DNA from: Streptomyces sp. rh34
GTDB taxonomy: Bacteria; Actinomycetota; Actinomycetes; Streptomycetales; Streptomycetaceae
Length of the DNA stretch: 64,000 nt
Direction: 5' to 3'
NCBI RefSeq assembly: GCF_002551245.1
Contig: NZ_NTGZ01000009.1
Span: 1 to 64,000 of the forward strand
Numbering within the stretch: the stretch's first letter is position 1; each line of letters begins with the position of its first letter. The notes beneath the pieces were generated by a model, which ran no database searches, was not told where the DNA came from, and saw nothing but the letters and a program-made list of their open reading frames with translations. The translations under genes were made by a program, and so were the position numbers. Positions 52,891-61,338 of the stretch are shown one piece after another.

Positions 52891-53625
52891 TCAGCCGTGT
52901 TCGACGATGTGGCCGTCGCTCAGCTCCAGGACCCGGTCGGCGAGGCCCAGCAGCTGGGGGTCGTGGGTGGCGACGAGGGCGGTGACGTTCTCGCTGCGGA
53001 CGACCGCGCGGAGCAGTTCCATCACGGCGAGCCCGGTCTCGGCGTCGAGCTGTCCGGTGGGCTCGTCGGCGATCAGGAGGGCGGGGCGGTTGGCGAGGGC
53101 GCGGGCGATGGCGACGCGCTGCTGCTGGCCGCCGGAGAGCTCGCCGGGGCGCTGCTCGGCGTGGTCGGCGAGGCCGACGAGGGAGAGCAGCAGGGCGACC
53201 CGCTCGTCGCGCTCGGCCGGGTCGGCCCTGCGCAGCCGCAGAGGTACGCCGACGTTCTCGGCGGCGGTCAGGATCGGGATGAGGCCGAAGGACTGGAAGA
53301 TGAAGCCGACCCGGTCCCTGCGCAGCTCCAGGAGCCCCTTCTCGCCGAGCCCCGCCAGCTCGGTGCCGTCGACGGTGATCCGGCCGTCGTCCGGGGTGTC
53401 CAGGCCGCCGACCAGGTTGAGCAGGGTGGTCTTGCCGGAGCCGGAGCGGCCCTTCAGCGCGACCAGCTCACCGCGGGGGATCTCGAACGACACCCCGCGC
53501 AGGGCGTGCACGGCCGCCGCTCCGCTCCCGTACGAGCGGTGCAGGTCCTCGACCGTGACCATGACCGTACGGGCCGGGTTCTCGGCAAGGGCCGTGCCGG
53601 ACTGCCCGCTGGTGCTCTCGGTCAT
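52891..53625 (-). CDS. ABC transporter ATP-binding protein, MacB/LolD type
   Basis: 244 aa from ATG 53625 (GGGGGAG five bases upstream). Walker A ALKGRSGSGKTTLLNLVGG, Q loop GFIFQSFGLIPILTAAENV, signature LSGGQQQRVAIARAL, Walker B LLIADEPTGQLDAETG, switch His in VATHDP. The type normally pairs with an FtsX-like permease for lipoprotein, peptide or drug export. No such permease gene lies beside it: the next gene upstream is DUF3710 and downstream is kdpD. It may serve a permease encoded elsewhere. Confidence 0.93.
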   Translation of the reverse strand: MTESTSGQSGTALAENPARTVMVTVEDLHRSYGSGAAAVHALRGVSFEIPRGELVALKGRSGSGKTTLLNLVGGLDTPDDGRITVDGTELAGLGEKGLLELRRDRVGFIFQSFGLIPILTAAENVGVPLRLRRADPAERDERVALLLSLVGLADHAEQRPGELSGGQQQRVAIARALANRPALLIADEPTGQLDAETGLAVMELLRAVVRSENVTALVATHDPQLLGLADRVLELSDGHIVEHG

Positions 53626-53697
53626 GCTGCTCCCCCGTCATCACGTGGCCTGCGCCGTCGCCCGCCAGTATGTGCGTCCGGTACACGGCCGGGCAAT

Positions 53698-53741
53698 GGC
53701 CGGTGGGCCGCACCCGCGGAAAGGGGTGCGGCCCACCGGCC
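53698..53741 (-). terminator. Hairpin terminator of the DUF3710 gene
   Basis: An 18-bp perfect inverted repeat (arms 53698-53715 and 53724-53741, loop 8 nt) begins 27 bp past the DUF3710 stop and isolates the ABC gene. Confidence 0.85.
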
Positions 53742-53768
53742 TGTGCCGCTCGGTGCCGCGGCGTGCCG

Positions 53769-54542
53769 CTAGCGGACCTCGGTGATCTCGGGACCGCGCT
53801 GGAGCTGGCCCATGCCGCCGGAGAACTTCGAGCCCTCCTGCTCCTCCTGCTGCACGCCCTCGGGAACCATCTGGGCGTCGTTGGGGAGCTTGAGGACGAT
53901 CGGGTCGCGGGGGGCCATCGGGCCGTCGCCGCGGACGACCACGGTGTCCCGGAAGACCGTCTCCAGCAGCCCGGCGGCCTCCGGCTGGACGGCGCCCTGG
54001 CCGGAGATCACTCCGCGCAGGAACCAGCGCGGCCCGTCGACGCCGACGAAGCGCACGAGCTGCACACCGCCCGTGCCGTCCGGGAGCTGCACGGGGACCT
54101 GCGCGCGCAGCTCCCAGCCCAGCGGGCCCTCGACCTCGTCGATGATGCCGCCCTGCTGGGTGATGCCCGAGGCGATCTCGTCGCGGACCTCGCCCCAGAT
54201 GCCCTCTTTCTTGGGGGCGGCGAAGGCCTGCAGCTGGACCGCGCTGTCGCGCAGCACCACGGTGGCGGCGACGATCGCGTCCCCGGCCACCTCGACGCGC
54301 AGTTCCATGCCCTCGACCCCGGGGACGAAGATGCCGCCCAGATCGACCCGGCCCTCGCCGGGCTGGGTGACCTCGGTGCTGTCCCAGGGGCCGTCCGGCC
54401 TGGGGGCCGGCGGAAGATTCATCCGACGGGAGCCCTTGGCGGCGTCGCCGCCACCCTCGGGCTCGTCGGCGACCTGCTCGGCCTCGCGCACCTCGTCCGC
54501 CGCGTCCTCGGCGGAACCACTCTTCTTGCGACGTCCGAACAC
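53769..54542 (-). CDS. DUF3710 protein
   Basis: 257 aa from GTG 54542 (GGAAGG ten bases upstream). Begins VFGRRKKSGSAEDAADEV, a basic then acidic start, followed by a conserved core with VDLGGIFVPGVEGMELRVEV, LQAFAAPKKEGIWGEVRDEI and RFVGVDGPRWFLRGVISG. DUF3710 is confined to actinobacteria and sits beside dut in most; its function is unknown. The start is 1 bp from the dut stop at 54544, so the two are probably co-translated. Confidence 0.9.
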   Translation of the reverse strand: MFGRRKKSGSAEDAADEVREAEQVADEPEGGGDAAKGSRRMNLPPAPRPDGPWDSTEVTQPGEGRVDLGGIFVPGVEGMELRVEVAGDAIVAATVVLRDSAVQLQAFAAPKKEGIWGEVRDEIASGITQQGGIIDEVEGPLGWELRAQVPVQLPDGTGGVQLVRFVGVDGPRWFLRGVISGQGAVQPEAAGLLETVFRDTVVVRGDGPMAPRDPIVLKLPNDAQMVPEGVQQEEQEGSKFSGGMGQLQRGPEITEVR

Positions 54543-54543
54543 G

Positions 54544-55074
54544 TCACTGTCCTTCCCGGTCGGATACGACCGAAGCGTAGCTGTTCCCACCGTGGGTGAT
54601 CCCGCCCTCGGCGCCGTCCACCGACGCGTGGCCGCCGGTGGACCCGAAGCCCCCTTCGGCCCGCGCCGAGCCGGGAAGTTCCGCCACCTCGTGGAAGCGC
54701 ACCTTCTCGACCTGCTGGACAACCAATTGGGCAATCCGGTCGAACCGTTCGAATCGCACGCTCTCACGTGGATCGAGGTTGACCACGATCACCTTGATCT
54801 CCCCACGGTACCCGGCATCCACGGTCCCTGGGGCATTCACGAGGGCCACTCCGCAGCGGGCCGCGAGGCCGGAGCGCGGGTGAACGAACGCGGCGTACCC
54901 GTCGGGCAGGGCGATGGACACCCCGGTGGGGAGCACCGCGCGCTCGCCGGGTGCGAGTTCGGCGGCCTCGGTGGTCACCAGGTCGGCCCCGGCGTCGCCC
55001 GGGTGTCCGTACGCCGGAATCGGCACGTCCGGGTCGAGGAGGCGGATCAGTACGTCGACGGGGCTGCGCGTCAC
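54544..55074 (-). CDS. dut: Deoxyuridine 5'-triphosphate nucleotidohydrolase
   Basis: 176 aa from GTG 55074, overlapping the thioesterase stop by 4 bp (GTGA). All five dUTPase motifs are in order: GDAGADLVT, RSGLAARCGV, NAPGTVDAGYRGEIKV, RFDRIAQLVV and RAEGGFGSTGG. Hydrolyses dUTP to dUMP and pyrophosphate, keeping uracil out of DNA. Trimeric, cytoplasmic. The C-terminal tail beyond motif 5 (GHASVDGAEGG and on) is somewhat longer than in minimal dUTPases. Confidence 0.97.
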   Translation of the reverse strand: MTRSPVDVLIRLLDPDVPIPAYGHPGDAGADLVTTEAAELAPGERAVLPTGVSIALPDGYAAFVHPRSGLAARCGVALVNAPGTVDAGYRGEIKVIVVNLDPRESVRFERFDRIAQLVVQQVEKVRFHEVAELPGSARAEGGFGSTGGHASVDGAEGGITHGGNSYASVVSDREGQ

Positions 55075-55655
55075 GGGTTCACCTCGAAGGCGCGGGCGCG
55101 CCTGACCTGGTCCGGGTCGGACATGGCCGCCTGGATCTCGGCGGGCCTGCCGTTGTCGATGAAGTGGTCGACCTTGACCTCGATGAAGAGGGCGTCGGCC
55201 CGGACCGCGACGGGCCCTTCGGGGCCGCCGATCCGGCCGGTGGCGGTGGAGTAGATCTTCCGGCCGTGCACGGCGGTGATCCGGGCGTCGAGGTGCAGCA
55301 CGGTGTCCACGGGTACGGGGCGGACGAAGTCGGTCTCCAGCCGTCCGGTCACCGCGATCGTGCGCAGCAGCCAGTTCAGCGAGCCGAGCGTCTCGTCCAG
55401 CGCCGTGGCGAGCACGCCGCCGTGGGCGAGGCCGGGGGCGCCCTGGTGGGCGGGCTGCACGGTGAACTCGGCGGTGACGCTCACGCCTTCGCCGGCCCGC
55501 GCCATCAGGTGCAGTCCGTGCGGCTGTCCCCCGCCGCAGCCGAAACAGTGTTCGTAGTGCGCTCCGAGGAGTTCGCCGGGGGCGGGCGCGTCGGGGTGCC
55601 GGACCGGCGCGACGGCGTCGGCCGGGGGTGTCAGAGCTGCTGATGTTCCACTCAC
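55071..55655 (-). CDS. PaaI-type hotdog thioesterase
   Basis: 194 aa from GTG 55655 (AAGG ten bases upstream); longer frames to 55859 overlap the DUF3093 start. A Cys-rich lead (HCFGCGGGQPHGL) precedes the hotdog fold with HQGAPGLAHGGVLATALDE, where the HGG..ATALDE pattern provides the catalytic region, and LETDFVRPVPVDT. Likely hydrolyses an acyl-CoA or acyl-carrier thioester; the substrate is unknown. It is coupled to dut and divergent from DUF3093. Confidence 0.88.
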   Translation of the reverse strand: MSGTSAALTPPADAVAPVRHPDAPAPGELLGAHYEHCFGCGGGQPHGLHLMARAGEGVSVTAEFTVQPAHQGAPGLAHGGVLATALDETLGSLNWLLRTIAVTGRLETDFVRPVPVDTVLHLDARITAVHGRKIYSTATGRIGGPEGPVAVRADALFIEVKVDHFIDNGRPAEIQAAMSDPDQVRRARAFEVNP

Positions 55656-55713
55656 AGGCGCAGACCTTACCCGCGCGGCAGTCGGCCGGTCGCGCCGTGC
55701 CAAGCTTGGTTCC

Positions 55714-56172
55714 ATGCAGCCTTCCGCACCGGCCTTCGACGAACGTCTCACCGCGCCCCGCTCCTGGTGGTTCATCGCCTTCGGGGTCGGTATCGCCTGT
55801 GCTCTGATGCTTCTGCCGCTGGGCACCCTGCCGCTGCTCGCCGGGCTGGCCGGCGGCACGGTCGCCGCCGCGCTCCTGGTGAGCAGCTACGGCTCCGCCC
55901 GGATCCGGGTGGTGGCGGGTGCGCTGGTCGCCGGCGACGCCCGGATCCCGCTGTCGGCGCTCGGCGAGCCCGAGGTGCTGGACGCCGAGGAGGCGCGGGC
56001 CTGGCGGACGCACAAGGCCGACGCCCGTGCGTTCATGCTGCTGCGCGGCTATGTGGAGACGGCGGTGCGGGTGGAGGTCACGGATCCGGACGACCCGACT
56101 CCGTACGTCTACCTCTCCACGCGGGACCCGCAGGGCCTGGCGGCGGCGCTGAGCACCGTCCCGACCGCCTGA
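55714..56172 (+). CDS. DUF3093 membrane protein
   Basis: 152 aa. Two close hydrophobic segments (WWFIAFGVGIACALMLLPLG and LLAGLAGGTVAAALLV) are followed by a soluble domain with IPLSALGEPEVLDAEEARAW and a C-terminal TPYVYLSTRDPQGLAAAL. The layout is that of the actinobacterial DUF3093 family (Rv2698 type), whose function is not known. It is transcribed opposite to dut and converges on the next gene at a shared hairpin. Confidence 0.9.
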   Translation: MQPSAPAFDERLTAPRSWWFIAFGVGIACALMLLPLGTLPLLAGLAGGTVAAALLVSSYGSARIRVVAGALVAGDARIPLSALGEPEVLDAEEARAWRTHKADARAFMLLRGYVETAVRVEVTDPDDPTPYVYLSTRDPQGLAAALSTVPTA

Positions 56173-56216
56173 GCGGGCGTCGAGGGGGTGGGGCTCCGGA
56201 ACCGGTGCGGGGGTTC

Positions 56217-56243
56217 AGGGGCCCTGCGTCACTCAGGGGCCCT
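56217..56243. terminator. Bidirectional hairpin between convergent genes
   Basis: A 10-bp inverted repeat (arms 56217-56226 and 56234-56243) overlaps the stop of the leftward gene at 56233 and follows the DUF3093 stop by 44 bp. Confidence 0.65.
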
Positions 56244-57186
56244 CGATCTCCTTGGGCAGCTCGGCCGGGTTCAGGGGTTGCTCCAGCGGAGGCAGCGCGG
56301 GCAGCCGGTCCCAGCGGATCTGGTCCTTGCGCAGGTCGTTCCTGACCCGGTCGGCGAGTTTGCGGGTGTCGCGGCGGTTCATCGTGGCGCCGACGGCGGC
56401 GCCGATCATGAACGGGATCAGGTTGGGCAGATTGCGCGCCATGCGCTTCATGATCTGCTGGCGCAGCTCGCGCTTCAGCTGGCCGCCCAGTGCGGCGTTG
56501 AGCGTGGTGGGGCGGGTGATGTCGATGCCGCGCTCCTCCGTCCACGACGTCAGATACGCGGTGCTGCGCTGACCGAGATTGCCCGGGGGACGACGGCCGT
56601 AGACCTCGTGGAGTTCGGCGACGAGCTTCATCTCGATCGCGGCGACGCCGGTCACCTCCGCCGCCAGCTCGGCGATCATGGCGGGCGGCACGGGCATCAT
56701 GGCGGCGGCTCCGATGCCTGCGCCGACGGCCGCGGTGGCCCGGCAGGCTCCCGTGACCAGCTTGTCGGCCAGCTCCTCGGGCCCCAGCCCGGGGAACTGC
56801 TTTCGCAGGGTGGCGAGGTCGCGCACCGGCACGCGCGGGGCCGTATCGATGATGCGGTCGGCCAGCTGTGCGGCCAGTGCCTTCGTGCCCTCCCGGCCCT
56901 TGCTTACACCCCGTTTCACTGCGTGCAGGCGGCCCCCTGTCGTGGGCTCCGCCCGGTCCTGCTCTCCGGGCCGGTCCGGCGACGCTGCCGCCCCGGCCAC
57001 CTCGAGCGAGGCCGAACGGCCTCGCTCGTCGTCGAAACCGCCGGAGTGATCCGGCAGGGCGGCGGACCGCTCGGCAGACGCGTTACCGCCTTCTGCCGGG
57101 CCTGTACCGCCTGTACCGTCCTGGTTCGCCTCCGGGCCGTGCCGGCGCCAGGGGCGCCGCTTCCGGAACGGTGTCTCGCCTGCCAC
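56233..57186 (-). CDS. Conserved hypothetical protein, 317 aa
   Basis: The first 110 residues are low-complexity, charged and probably disordered. The folded part has LAAQLADRIIDTAPRVPVRD, then a Gly/Ala-rich helix pair (AAVGAGIGAAAMMPVPPAMI) likely to insert in or lie on the membrane, an EMKLVAELHEVYGRRPP segment, and a second hydrophobic patch (LIPFMIGAAVGATMNRRDT). I recall similar proteins in this chromosomal position in other Streptomyces, resembling EcsC-type proteins, but the function is unknown. It follows the DUF4193 gene by 13 bp and is probably in its operon. Confidence 0.75.
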   Translation of the reverse strand: MAGETPFRKRRPWRRHGPEANQDGTGGTGPAEGGNASAERSAALPDHSGGFDDERGRSASLEVAGAAASPDRPGEQDRAEPTTGGRLHAVKRGVSKGREGTKALAAQLADRIIDTAPRVPVRDLATLRKQFPGLGPEELADKLVTGACRATAAVGAGIGAAAMMPVPPAMIAELAAEVTGVAAIEMKLVAELHEVYGRRPPGNLGQRSTAYLTSWTEERGIDITRPTTLNAALGGQLKRELRQQIMKRMARNLPNLIPFMIGAAVGATMNRRDTRKLADRVRNDLRKDQIRWDRLPALPPLEQPLNPAELPKEIEGP

Positions 57187-57199
57187 GGCCGACTCGACC

Positions 57200-57496
57200 T
57201 CAGTCGCAGTCGCGGCAGATGGGCTGACCGTTCTTCTCGCGGGCCAGCTGGCTGCGGTGGTGCACCAGGAAGCAGCTCATGCAGGTGAACTCATCGGCCT
57301 GCTTGGGCAGCACCCGGACGGCCAGCTCCTCGTTGGAGAGGTCCGCGCCGGGCAGCTCGAGTCCCTCGGCCGCGTCGAACTCGTCGACGTCGACGGCGGA
57401 TGCCGTCTTGTCGCTCCGACGCGCCTTGAGCTCTTCGAGGCTGTCCTGGTCCACGTCGTCGTCGGTCTTGCGTGGGGTGTCGTAATCCGTTGCCAT
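57200..57496 (-). CDS. DUF4193 zinc-ribbon-like protein
   Basis: 98 aa. The N-terminus is acidic (DDDVDQDSLEELKARR). The C-terminus carries two CxxC pairs, FTCMSCFLVHHRSQL and ICRDCD, expected to bind zinc. A small, abundant-type actinobacterial protein next to dut/DUF3093 genes across the phylum (Rv2699c type). Suggested to act with nucleic acid or transcription machinery, though this is not established. Confidence 0.92.
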   Translation of the reverse strand: MATDYDTPRKTDDDVDQDSLEELKARRSDKTASAVDVDEFDAAEGLELPGADLSNEELAVRVLPKQADEFTCMSCFLVHHRSQLAREKNGQPICRDCD

Positions 57497-57901
57497 GTCG
57501 CTCTCCCCCTCTTGGGTGTCTACGGGTGTCTCAGCGCACGTAACGCGTGAGAGGCCGGACTTGTGCCCGACCTGAGGCGGAGATTTTGCCTCACATCAAG
57601 GTCTGTTACTCAATCGACACCCAACCGGGCGCCTCGGCGAGGCTCGGCTTGGGTGGCGATGGGGACCGTACACGGTCCCGACTGCGCAGTTCACAGGTGC
57701 CACCCCGTGTACTTCCCGTGATAACGATCCCCGAAAACCCGGACGATTACCGGCTTTCCGACGGAGTCGCGATCACGGAGAGTAGATGGTCGGAAAATCG
57801 ACTCTGTGATCGATCACACATGACCCACCCGGGAACGGGTCCTGAAAATTCCGCCCAAAGCGAACATGGAGATTCGGTGCAGAGTCACATCGTGCAGCCT
57901 C
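57497..57901. other. Intergenic region with promoter and a perfect palindrome
   Basis: 405 bp without a gene. It contains the DUF4193 promoter and, at 57805-57818, the 14-bp perfect palindrome TGTGATCGATCACA. The palindrome resembles a Crp-type half-site pair but with N4 rather than N6 between TGTGA and TCACA. The region is less GC-rich than its neighbours. Confidence 0.6.
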
Positions 57902-59146
57902 TCAGACCGGCAGGGTGACGCGCATCACGAGACCGCCGCCCTCGCGGGGCTCCGCGATGATACGGCCTCCGTGGGCCCGCGCGACGGACCGGGCGATCGA
58001 CAGGCCGAGCCCGACCCCCTTGTCGCTGCCCGTGCGCTCCGTACGCAGCCGCCTGAAGGGCTCGAAGAGGTTGTCGATCTCGTAGGCCGGGACCACCGGT
58101 CCTGTGTTCGAGACGACGAGCAGGGCCTGTCCGTCCCGCACCTCGGTGGTGACCTCCACCCAGCCGCCCTCGGGCACGTTGTAGCGCACGGCGTTCTGCA
58201 CGAGGTTCAGCGCGATCCGCTCCAGCAGGACGCCGTTGCCCTGGACCACCGCCGTGGCCCGCTCGCCGCGGATCTCGGCCTTCTTCGCCACCGCCTCCGC
58301 GCGGGCCTGGTCGATGGCGCGTTCGGCGACCTCGGCGAGGTCGACCGGCTTGCGCTCGACGATCTGGTTGTCGCTGCGGGCCAGCAGCAGCAGGCCCTCG
58401 ACGAGCTGCTCGCTGCGTTCGTTGGTGGCCAGGAGGGTCTTGCCGAGCTGCTGGAGCTCCGGTGGGGCCTCCGGGTCGGAGAGGTGGACCTCCAGCAGCG
58501 TGCGGTTGATCGCGAGCGGAGTGCGCAGCTCGTGCGAGGCGTTGCCGACGAACCGCTGCTGCGCGGTGAAGGCCCGCTCCAGCCGGTCCAGCATGTCGTC
58601 GAAGGTGTCCGCCAGCTCCTTCAGCTCGTCGTCCGGGCCGTCCAGCTCGATCCGCCGGGTGAGGTCCGTCCCGGCCACCCGGCGGGCGGTCCGGGTGATC
58701 CGCCCGAGCGGGGACAGCACGCGCCCGGCCATGGCGTAGCCGAAGGCGAAAGCGATCACACTGAGGCCGACCAGGGCGAGGAGCGAGCGGTTGAGCAGGG
58801 TGTCCAGCGCGTGCTTGCGCTGTGACTCGTTGCACGCCTTGAGCGCGGCGTTCGCCTCGTCCGCCGAAAGGCCCGGCGTGAGAGCGGGGCAGGCGTTGTT
58901 GGTGAGCTGGATCTTGCTGTCGGGCAGCAGCTTGAACGGCAGGTCCGTGCCCACGTGCAGAGCCTGTGCCGCCAGCATGTAGATGATCGACAGCAGCACG
59001 ATGCCCGCGATCAGGAACATCCCGCCGTACAGCAGCGTGAGCCGTATCCGGATGGTCGGGCGCAGCCAGGGGTACGGGGGCTCCTGCTGCTTGGGCTCCC
59101 AGGTGGGCTTCGGAGGCGCCGCGGGGGGCTCCGGGGTGGTGGCCAT
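57902..59146 (-). CDS. cutS: Sensor histidine kinase CutS
   Basis: 414 aa from ATG 59146 (GAGG just upstream). A Pro-rich cytoplasmic start, first membrane helix LLYGGMFLIAGIVLLSIIYM, an extracellular loop of about 65 aa with two Cys (NNACPAL and LKACNES), second helix, HAMP (GRVLSPLGRITRTARRVAG), HisKA NASHELRTPLAINRT, and HATPase with NLVQNAVRYNVPEG and GVGLGLSIARSV. It pairs with CutR, 5 bp away. The two extracellular cysteines have been discussed as a sensor of disulfide or secretion stress in Streptomyces; earlier work linked the pair to copper. Confidence 0.92.
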   Translation of the reverse strand: MATTPEPPAAPPKPTWEPKQQEPPYPWLRPTIRIRLTLLYGGMFLIAGIVLLSIIYMLAAQALHVGTDLPFKLLPDSKIQLTNNACPALTPGLSADEANAALKACNESQRKHALDTLLNRSLLALVGLSVIAFAFGYAMAGRVLSPLGRITRTARRVAGTDLTRRIELDGPDDELKELADTFDDMLDRLERAFTAQQRFVGNASHELRTPLAINRTLLEVHLSDPEAPPELQQLGKTLLATNERSEQLVEGLLLLARSDNQIVERKPVDLAEVAERAIDQARAEAVAKKAEIRGERATAVVQGNGVLLERIALNLVQNAVRYNVPEGGWVEVTTEVRDGQALLVVSNTGPVVPAYEIDNLFEPFRRLRTERTGSDKGVGLGLSIARSVARAHGGRIIAEPREGGGLVMRVTLPV

Positions 59147-59151
59147 GGTCC

Positions 59152-59805
59152 TCAGATCCGGTATCCGGAGCCCGGCACGGTGACGATGACGGGCGGTTCG
59201 CCGAGCTTGCGGCGGAGCGTCATGACCGTGACGCGCACCACGTTGGTGAAGGGGTCGGTGTTCTCGTCCCAGGCCTTCTCCAGCAGCTGTTCCGCCGAGA
59301 CGACCGCGCCCTCGCTGCGCATGAGGACCTCCAGCACCGCGAACTCCTTCGGGGCGAGCTGGATCTCCACCTCGTCGCGGAAGACCTCGCGGCGGTTCGG
59401 GTCGAGCTTGATGCCGGCGCGCTCCAGGACGGGCGGCAGCGCCACCGTCGTACGGCGGCCCAGCGCGCGCACCCGGGCGGTCAGCTCGCTGAAGGCGAAG
59501 GGCTTGGGCAGATAGTCGTCCGCGCCCAGCTCCAGGCCCTCGACCCGGTCGCTGACGTCGCCGGACGCGGTGAGCATGAGCACCCTGGTGGGCATGCCGA
59601 GTTCGACGATCCGGCGGCAGACGTCGTCCCCGTGCACCACCGGGAGGTCCCGGTCCAGCACGACGACGTCGTAGTCGTTGACCCCGATGCGCTCCAGGGC
59701 CGCGGCACCGTCGTAGACGACGTCGACGGCCATGGCCTCCCGGCGCAGTCCGGTGGCCACCGCATCGGCGAGCAGCTGCTCGTCCTCGACGACGAGTACG
59801 CGCAC
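59152..59805 (-). CDS. cutR: Response regulator CutR
   Basis: 217 aa from GTG 59805 (AAGGAAGG upstream), the length known for CutR. Receiver: VEDEQLLADAV, phospho-acceptor Asp in VVVLDRDLPVVHGDD, Lys in YLPKPFAFSE. OmpR-type winged helix: LAPKEFAVLEVLMRSEGAVV and VRVTVMTLRRKLGEP, ending VPGSGYRI. First gene of the cutRS operon. In S. lividans the pair was found as a negative regulator affecting antibiotic production. Confidence 0.93.
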   Translation of the reverse strand: MRVLVVEDEQLLADAVATGLRREAMAVDVVYDGAAALERIGVNDYDVVVLDRDLPVVHGDDVCRRIVELGMPTRVLMLTASGDVSDRVEGLELGADDYLPKPFAFSELTARVRALGRRTTVALPPVLERAGIKLDPNRREVFRDEVEIQLAPKEFAVLEVLMRSEGAVVSAEQLLEKAWDENTDPFTNVVRVTVMTLRRKLGEPPVIVTVPGSGYRI

Positions 59806-60187
59806 GGCGCAGTCCTTCCTTCGGTCCTTCGATGGGTTCACAGAGCGAGCGGCCCACGCGGGGCCCGCTCGAACACGGGCAGCAATGCCGACTGTGCGCC
59901 TACATCCTGCCCGCAACGCGCATAAACCGGCGGTAAGACGGCGGCGGCCCGGACCTCCCGGCGGCGGCCCGCCGGGAAGACGGCGGATTTCCGGGCCAGT
60001 TGAGGTTTCTCTGAGCCATGGCGCGGGGAAGAGGGGTTCACACCCGCGATCACGCCTGTCACGTGGCATGCCACGGCCCACTCCATTTCCCCGGAGCGGC
60101 GGCGCGATCACCCGCTCCTCCGGCCCCCCGGCCGGGGGGATCCTGGGCACACCCCCGTGCCACCGACCCACGATGAGGGGGCGCATC
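59806..60187. promoter_or_regulatory. Upstream region of cutRS and of a small gene
   Basis: About 380 bp with no gene of its own. AAGACGGCGG occurs twice (59936-59945 and 59987-59996) upstream of cutR, a possible direct-repeat operator. No clear -35/-10 pair can be assigned. Confidence 0.4.
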
Positions 60188-60361
60188 ATGGACGCTTTCA
60201 CCGCAGGTCTGCTGCAACGCATCAAGACGACCGAGAACGTCCTCACGCGGGCGCGCGAGGACGGCGACGACTTCCTCGCGGACGTCGAGCAGGGCGAGCT
60301 GGACGATCTGCGCCGTCTCGCCGCCGAGCACGGCGTGGAGATCGGCGCCACCAGCGTCTGA
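60188..60361 (+). CDS. Small conserved-type protein, 57 aa
   Basis: ATG 60188 is preceded by GAGGGGG seven bases upstream. The product MDAFTAGLLQRIKTTENVLT is followed by REDGDDFLADVEQGELDDLR and RLAAEHGVEI. It is a helical, acidic protein with no Cys or membrane segment. Similar short proteins lie between suhB and cutR in other Streptomyces, as far as I recall. Function unknown. A strong terminator follows 8 bp after the stop, which supports its being a real transcription unit. Confidence 0.75.
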   Translation: MDAFTAGLLQRIKTTENVLTRAREDGDDFLADVEQGELDDLRRLAAEHGVEIGATSV

Positions 60362-60369
60362 GCCGTACG

Positions 60370-60413
60370 CCACGGGGCCCCGGACACCGTCATGGTGTTC
60401 CGGGGCCCCGTGG
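60370..60413 (+). terminator. Hairpin terminator
   Basis: Arms 60370-60388 and 60394-60413 pair over about 19 bp with one bulge. It lies between the small gene and the convergent phosphatase gene and may serve both. Confidence 0.8.
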
Positions 60414-60474
60414 CGTGTGCGGCGGCCTCAGGCCCCTCGTCAGGGCCTTCCTCGGGGCGGGGCTCCGGCCCCCG

Positions 60475-61275
60475 TCAGTCGTGCCAGGCGCCCAGTTCGT
60501 CGAGTGCGGCCTGCAGCGGCTCGAAGACGCCGGGGGTAGCGGCCACCGTCAGGTCGCCGTCGGCGGGCAGTCCCGGGCGGCCGCCGGTCAGCGCGCCCGC
60601 CTCCCGGGCGATGAGGTCGCCCGCCGCCAGGTCCCAGGGATGGAGCCCGCGCTCGTAGTAGCCGTCCAGCCGGCCGGCCGCCACATCGCAGAGGTCGACG
60701 GCCGCCGATCCGCTGCGCCGGATGTCGCGGAGCCTGGGGATCAGCTGCTGGGCGATGTCCGCCTGGTGGGCGCGGACGTGGGCGACGTAGTTGAAACCGG
60801 TCGAGACGAGGGCCTGGTCCAGCGGCGGGGCGGGCCGGCAGCGCAGGGCTTCACCGTTCGCGAACGCACCGCCGCCGAGGACGGCCTGATACGTCTCCCG
60901 GCGCATCGGGGCCTCGACGACGCCCACGACCCGCTCGCCGTCGCGCTCGGCGGCGATGGAGACCGCCCAGGTCGGCAGACCGTAGAGGTAGTTCACCGTG
61001 CCGTCGAGCGGGTCGATGACCCAGCGGATGCCGGTGCTGCCCGGGGAGCTGGCCCCCTCCTCGCCGAGGAAGCCGTCGTCGGGGCGGAAGTCGGAGAGGT
61101 AGCCGGTGATCAGCTTCTCGGCGGCGATGTCCATCTCGGTGACCACGTCGATGGGGCTGGACTTGGTCGCGGCCACCCCCAGGTCGGCGGGGCGGCCGTC
61201 GCGCAGCAGGGCGCCGGCGCGGCGGGCGGCCTCCAGGGCGAGGTCGAGCAGTTCGGACAGGGTGGGGTCGGTCAC
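60475..61275 (-). CDS. Inositol monophosphatase family protein (SuhB-like)
   Basis: 266 aa. Metal-binding motifs are complete: EMDIAAEKLI, GEEGA (Glu ligand), WVIDPLDGTVNY and HPWDLAAGDLIAREAG. Mg-dependent hydrolysis of inositol-1-phosphate or a related sugar phosphate. Located where mycobacteria have suhB. Cytoplasmic, probably dimeric. 63 bp separate it from the ferrochelatase stop, so the two may share a transcript. Confidence 0.93.
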   Translation of the reverse strand: MTDPTLSELLDLALEAARRAGALLRDGRPADLGVAATKSSPIDVVTEMDIAAEKLITGYLSDFRPDDGFLGEEGASSPGSTGIRWVIDPLDGTVNYLYGLPTWAVSIAAERDGERVVGVVEAPMRRETYQAVLGGGAFANGEALRCRPAPPLDQALVSTGFNYVAHVRAHQADIAQQLIPRLRDIRRSGSAAVDLCDVAAGRLDGYYERGLHPWDLAAGDLIAREAGALTGGRPGLPADGDLTVAATPGVFEPLQAALDELGAWHD

Positions 61276-61338
61276 GGTGCTCCCGGGGGACTCGGCGGAA
61301 CAGGGGCTCTACGGGGTATCCGTCGGGGCGTCCACGGA

